In this document: positions 31,745 to 34,039 of the stretch, one piece after another
How positions within the stretch are numbered: position 1 is the first letter of the stretch
Layout of the letters: the number at the start of each line of letters is the position of its first letter
Assembly (NCBI GenBank): GCA_016280685.1
Contig: JAEEHE010000055.1
Span: 1-34,039 of the forward strand
Length of the DNA stretch: 34,039 nucleotides
Reading direction: 5' to 3'
Source: Caryophanales bacterium
GTDB taxonomy: Bacteria > Bacillota_I > Bacilli_A > RFN20 > CAG-826
Program-made: the position numbers and the translations under genes
Notes under the pieces: generated by a model
Told to the model about the DNA's origin: nothing
Database searches by the model: none
The model's input: the letters and a program-made list of their open reading frames with translations, nothing else

Positions 31745-32689
31745 ATGAAAAAGATTAGTCATTTATTGTTTATTTTATCATCTATTTCGATGCTAATAAC
31801 TGGCTGTGGATCTAACGCTAAGACATTAGAACCATCTTTTGCTAATTACACAGAAGACGATATTGTGAGTAAAGACCTTTTTAATGCCTTAGTGGAAAAT
31901 AAAGATAAAGAATTAGGTTTTGCGGATATTCAATACAATAAAACTTCTTATCAAATGGAAAGCAGCCAAACTTTAATAACTACTACAACTCATAAATATG
32001 AAAAAGGTAATATTGTTACCAAAATGACAGAGCGCTTTAATACCGCAAAATACTACAATCAACGCAATAGTGTCATATTATATGACACAGATAAAAATGA
32101 CAAAGTTGAAAAAAGCGATGGTGTTTTAAATGTTTCTATTCAAGAAAACCTCGTTTATCAACTCTATAATCAAAAAGTTGTGGTGGCTGACAAAAACAAT
32201 AAGATTTATCAAGTTATTCAGGATTTGAATACTGTTGAAACATTCGGTGGTTATGTTGCGGCTAGTCACGCTATTTCTCCTAAATACATCACCAATTATG
32301 CTAATGAGCATTATGAAATGTTATCGAGTTTTGTTTTAGAGGACGCTCCTCTTATTTGCTACGCTAAAAAGAAATTATTTACCATTGGTATTTCTTATAA
32401 AGAAAAAGAAATTCCCAATCCTGATAATTATTATTCAGAAACATTAACCGTAAAAGCGGTTTGTCAAATCGTCGCTAATCAAAATAATGTCGCTATTAAT
32501 GTTAGATACGATACTACTAGTGTAAGAGATAATTTCTCCGATGCTTATATTGAGGCTAATGATGTAGATTATTCAAAAGAAACCATTACTAAATCATTTA
32601 GCAAAGTCATCCGTTTAAATGTCGGCGGCACTGTTCTCGGTGATGGTGTTGATGTCTCTAAATATTCCTTAGGGAATGTCAATTATTAA
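31745..32689 (+). CDS. Lipoprotein of unknown function
   Basis: 314 residues. The N-terminus is a lipoprotein signal: MKKISHLLFI, a hydrophobic stretch, and lipobox ITGC with Cys21 as the lipid-modified residue, so it should be anchored outside the cytoplasmic membrane. The rest has no domain I recognise; it is polar, with alternating strands such as KAVCQIVANQNNVAINVRYDTT, and contains no obvious substrate-binding-protein signature. It lies between the secreted protein and rplM-rpsI and appears to have its own promoter. No clear terminator follows; the AT-only inverted repeat at 32706-32722 lacks a T-run. Confidence 0.85.
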   Translation: MKKISHLLFILSSISMLITGCGSNAKTLEPSFANYTEDDIVSKDLFNALVENKDKELGFADIQYNKTSYQMESSQTLITTTTHKYEKGNIVTKMTERFNTAKYYNQRNSVILYDTDKNDKVEKSDGVLNVSIQENLVYQLYNQKVVVADKNNKIYQVIQDLNTVETFGGYVAASHAISPKYITNYANEHYEMLSSFVLEDAPLICYAKKKLFTIGISYKEKEIPNPDNYYSETLTVKAVCQIVANQNNVAINVRYDTTSVRDNFSDAYIEANDVDYSKETITKSFSKVIRLNVGGTVLGDGVDVSKYSLGNVNY

Positions 32690-32728
32690 CGCAAAACCCC
32701 CATTAATTTATATTTTATAAATAAATGT

Positions 32729-32757
32729 TTGACTTGGTGATAATAACCAAGTATGAT
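32729..32757 (+). promoter_or_regulatory. Promoter of rplM-rpsI with an inverted repeat in the spacer
   Basis: TTGACT (32729-32734), 17-bp spacer, TATGAT (32752-32757): close to the sigma-A consensus, start near 32764. ACTTGGT (32732-32738) and ACCAAGT (32746-32752) form a perfect 7-bp inverted repeat with a 7-nt centre, starting inside the -35 and ending at the first base of the -10. Confidence 0.75.
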
Positions 32758-32763
32758 TTTACA

Positions 32764-32833
32764 CGGCACAAAAGCTAAATTAGCGAAGTCCCCGGTAAGG
32801 AAAAAGTTAGTTTGGTAAAGGAGGATTTACAGT
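32764..32833 (+). promoter_or_regulatory. rplM mRNA leader, possible L13-type autoregulatory leader
   Basis: About 70 nt of leader precede rplM. It contains ACACGGC, a small stem GCTAAATTAGC (32774-32784), GAAGTCCCCGG and a strong AAAGGAGG. Its size and place fit the L13 leader known in Bacilli (Rfam L13_leader), but I could not compare it to the covariance model. Confidence 0.4.
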
Positions 32834-33274
32834 ATGCAACGTCAAACTACAATTGCGAAAGCAAACGAAATCCAAAGAAAATGGTATGTCATTGATGCCA
32901 CAGACAAACCATTAGGAAGATTATGCTCATATGTGGCGCAAGTCCTAACAGGTAAAGTGAAACCGACCTGGACTCCCAATGTCGACTGTGGTGATTATGT
33001 TATTATCATCAACGCCGAAAAAGTTGGCCTTTCTGGTAATAAACTAGAAACCAAGAAATACTACAATGTCTCTGGTTATGATGGCGGTCTCCGCACTCGT
33101 ACAGCCAAAGAAATGGTGGAGAAGTATCCTTGCGAAATGGTGGAAAGATGCATCCACGGTATGTGTCCAAAAGGACGCTTAGGCCGTCAAATCGAAAAGA
33201 AACTCTTCGTCTATGCTGGTCCAGAACATAAGCATGAAGCTCAAAAACCCGAAGTTCTTGAGCTCAAATTCTAG
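32834..33274 (+). CDS. rplM: 50S ribosomal protein L13
   Basis: L13 is an early 23S rRNA binder. The 146 residues show [26 protein letters not shown], the [20 protein letters not shown] block, and the C-terminal [21 protein letters not shown]. Length is normal. AAAGGAGG precedes the ATG. Paired with rpsI 14 nt downstream as in nearly all bacteria. Confidence 0.98.
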   Translation: MQRQTTIAKANEIQRKWYVIDATDKPLGRLCSYVAQVLTGKVKPTWTPNVDCGDYVIIINAEKVGLSGNKLETKKYYNVSGYDGGLRTRTAKEMVEKYPCEMVERCIHGMCPKGRLGRQIEKKLFVYAGPEHKHEAQKPEVLELKF

Positions 33275-33288
33275 GAGGTAACTAGATT

Positions 33289-33687
33289 ATGGCAAAGAAA
33301 GCAGATCTTCAATATTACGGCACAGGTAGAAGAAAATCTTCTATCGCCCGTGTTTATGTAACCGAAGGTTCCGGTAAAGTCGTGGTCAATGGCCATGATG
33401 TCAACGAATATATGCCTTACGCTACACTCGTTATGGACCTCAAACAACCTTTAGTTTTAACAGGTACTGAAAATAAGTATGATGTTAAAGCCGAAGTTAA
33501 AGGTGGTGGATTCACAGGTCAAGCCGGTGCAATTCGTCTTGGTCTCGCCCGTGCTTTATTAGAAGCCGGTTGTGATCGTTCCACTCTCAAAGCTGCTGGT
33601 ATGCTCGTCAGAGATTCCCGTGCAAAAGAGAGAAAGAAATACGGTCTTAAAGCCGCTAGAAGAGCACCACAATTCAGCAAACGTTAA
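33289..33687 (+). CDS. rpsI: 30S ribosomal protein S9
   Basis: S9's C-terminal tail reaches the P-site tRNA anticodon. The 132 residues include [16 protein letters not shown] near the start, the [20 protein letters not shown] block and the tail [24 protein letters not shown], whose final Lys-Arg is the tRNA contact. SD AGGAGG. Terminator follows. Confidence 0.98.
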   Translation: MAKKADLQYYGTGRRKSSIARVYVTEGSGKVVVNGHDVNEYMPYATLVMDLKQPLVLTGTENKYDVKAEVKGGGFTGQAGAIRLGLARALLEAGCDRSTLKAAGMLVRDSRAKERKKYGLKAARRAPQFSKR

Positions 33688-33711
33688 TTCGTTTACGAAT
33701 CAAAAAGTGTC

Positions 33712-33743
33712 AAAAGAGAGAGCATTTGCTCCCTCTTTTTTCT
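33712..33743 (+). terminator. Intrinsic terminator of rplM-rpsI
   Basis: AAAAGAG-A-GAGC pairs with GCTC-C-CTCTTTT (one A-C mismatch) around ATTT, followed by more T. It lies 24 nt after rpsI. Confidence 0.9.
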
Positions 33744-33758
33744 TTGTTAAAATACTCG

Positions 33759-33787
33759 TTGATTTTTATAACTCACTATTGTATATT
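33759..33787 (+). promoter_or_regulatory. Promoter of the tRNA-Ile gene
   Basis: TTGATT (33759-33764), 17-bp spacer, TATATT (33782-33787), with a predicted start about 21 nt before the mature tRNA 5' end. Confidence 0.65.
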
Positions 33788-33814
33788 ATTAACGCTGTCT
33801 TTTAGGAGACATGC

Positions 33815-33891
33815 GGGCCTGTAGCTCAGTTGGTTAGAGCGCGCCCCTGATAAGGGCGAGGTCGCTGGTTCAAGTCCAATCAGGCCCACCA
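33815..33891 (+). tRNA. tRNA-Ile (anticodon GAT)
   Basis: 77 nt including an encoded CCA. Acceptor stem GGGCCTG/CAGGCCC, D-arm GCTC/GAGC with AGTTGGTTA, anticodon stem CGCCC/GGGCG with loop CTGATAA, variable AGGTC. The T-stem reads GCTGG/CCAAT around TTCAAGT, giving one C-A mismatch and one G-T pair, a little weaker than usual. Anticodon GAU reads AUC and AUU codons. Confidence 0.97.
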
Positions 33892-33904
33892 AGAAGACAA
33901 AAAC

Positions 33905-33930
33905 GACTCTCGAAAGAGGGTCTTTTTTTT
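33905..33930 (+). terminator. Intrinsic terminator of the tRNA-Ile gene
   Basis: GACTCTC, GAAA tetraloop, GAGGGTC (one G-T pair), then eight T. It starts 13 nt after the tRNA. Confidence 0.93.
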
Positions 33931-33983
33931 ACCCTAAATATAAGGTTTTTCTTTTGCTCAAGTAAAATATTGTTATGTTTCTT

Positions 33984-34039
33984 GGGTTAATGGCTAAGCC
34001 TAAGTAGGTGGGAGCAGGCATGCTTCTTCCTAGCGGATA
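33984..34039 (+). ncRNA. Possible 5' part of a structured RNA, cut by the window edge
   Basis: No ORF is visible. GGCTAAGCC (33992-34000) is followed by a strong hairpin: TAGGTGGGAGCA (34005-34016) pairs with TGCTTCTTCCTA (34021-34032) around GGCA, with one T-T mismatch and two G-T pairs, and no T-run after it. A weak promoter-like TATGTT lies at 33974-33979. GCTAAGC followed by AGGT and later TAGCGG loosely recalls the start of Bacillus large SRP RNA (scRNA), from memory only. Too short to assign. Confidence 0.25.

Noticed and set aside
32706..32722. Terminator after the lipoprotein gene
   Set aside because: ATTTATA-TTT-TATAAAT is AT-only and has no T-run, so it is unlikely to terminate.
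1..34039. Mollicutes code 4 (TGA = Trp)
   Set aside because: TGA ends nrdG, the RHH-like gene and truA at the expected lengths, and tryptophan is encoded by TGG throughout.
1..34039. CRISPR arrays, insertion sequences, phage or integrase genes
   Set aside because: No regularly spaced repeats, transposase-like frames, terminal inverted repeats or phage genes were seen; the only mobile-type element is the small toxin-antitoxin cassette.

Overview
The window looks like a chromosomal segment of a low-GC, strictly anaerobic, Firmicutes/Mollicutes-related bacterium, something like an uncultured gut Bacilli lineage; I infer this from gene content only. It uses the standard bacterial code: nrdG, truA and the small RHH-like gene all end in TGA. 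It has the Bacilli-type order rplQ ... ecfA1-ecfA2-ecfT-truA ... rplM-rpsI, a Zn-type S14 and Zn-type adenylate kinase, no L30 gene, and charged low-complexity tails on several ribosomal proteins. An oxygen-sensitive class III ribonucleotide reductase and an NfnAB-like ferredoxin/NADP enzyme indicate anaerobic metabolism.

Layout. (1) 1-12637: the S10-spc-alpha ribosomal superoperon on the + strand, entered inside rplB and running rplB-rpsS-rplV-rpsC-rplP-rpmC-rpsQ-rplN-rplX-rplE-rpsN-rpsH-rplF-rplR-rpsE-(no rpmD)-rplO-secY-adk-map-infA-rpmJ-rpsM-rpsK-rpoA-rplQ, closed by a strong terminator. (2) 12650-13340: a Phd/YefM antitoxin plus PIN-domain toxin cassette. (3) 13377-19417: a deoxynucleotide and redox block: folD and a dCMP deaminase (minus), nrdG and an orphan RHH-like antitoxin (plus), then nrdD and a trxB homologue as a minus-strand operon. 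(4) 19418-22377: nfnA-nfnB-nadK (plus). (5) 22445-25168: cysS-rlmB and a divergent SigH-like sigma factor, a trimmed form of the Bacillus cysS-mrnC-rlmB-yacP-sigH order. (6) 25194-29226: ecfA1-ecfA2-ecfT-truA, then yebC. (7) 29364-32689: a 762-residue secreted protein and a lipoprotein, neither recognised. (8) 32729-33743: rplM-rpsI with its own promoter and leader. (9) 33759-33930: tRNA-Ile(GAU), and at the right edge possibly the start of a structured RNA.

How the genes fit together. dCMP deaminase supplies dUMP and FolD makes methylene-THF, both needed for dTMP synthesis. NrdG makes the glycyl radical on NrdD. The NrdD here carries its own C-terminal glutaredoxin/thioredoxin-like domain (CPNC), and the next gene is a thioredoxin-reductase-like flavoprotein that keeps the redox CxxC but has lost both NADPH-binding motifs. 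With the ferredoxin-linked NfnAB pair next door, the most interesting hypothesis in the window is a pyridine-nucleotide-independent (for example ferredoxin-fed) flavoprotein reducing a redoxin domain fused to the ribonucleotide reductase.

Other points of note are start codons placed 7 nt after consensus -10 boxes with no Shine-Dalgarno (leaderless candidates), a terminator-like hairpin holding the ribosome-binding site of the sigma gene, three evenly spaced ATGTGC motifs over the toxin-antitoxin promoter, and an inverted repeat exactly inside the rplM promoter spacer. I found no CRISPR array, transposase, integrase or phage gene.
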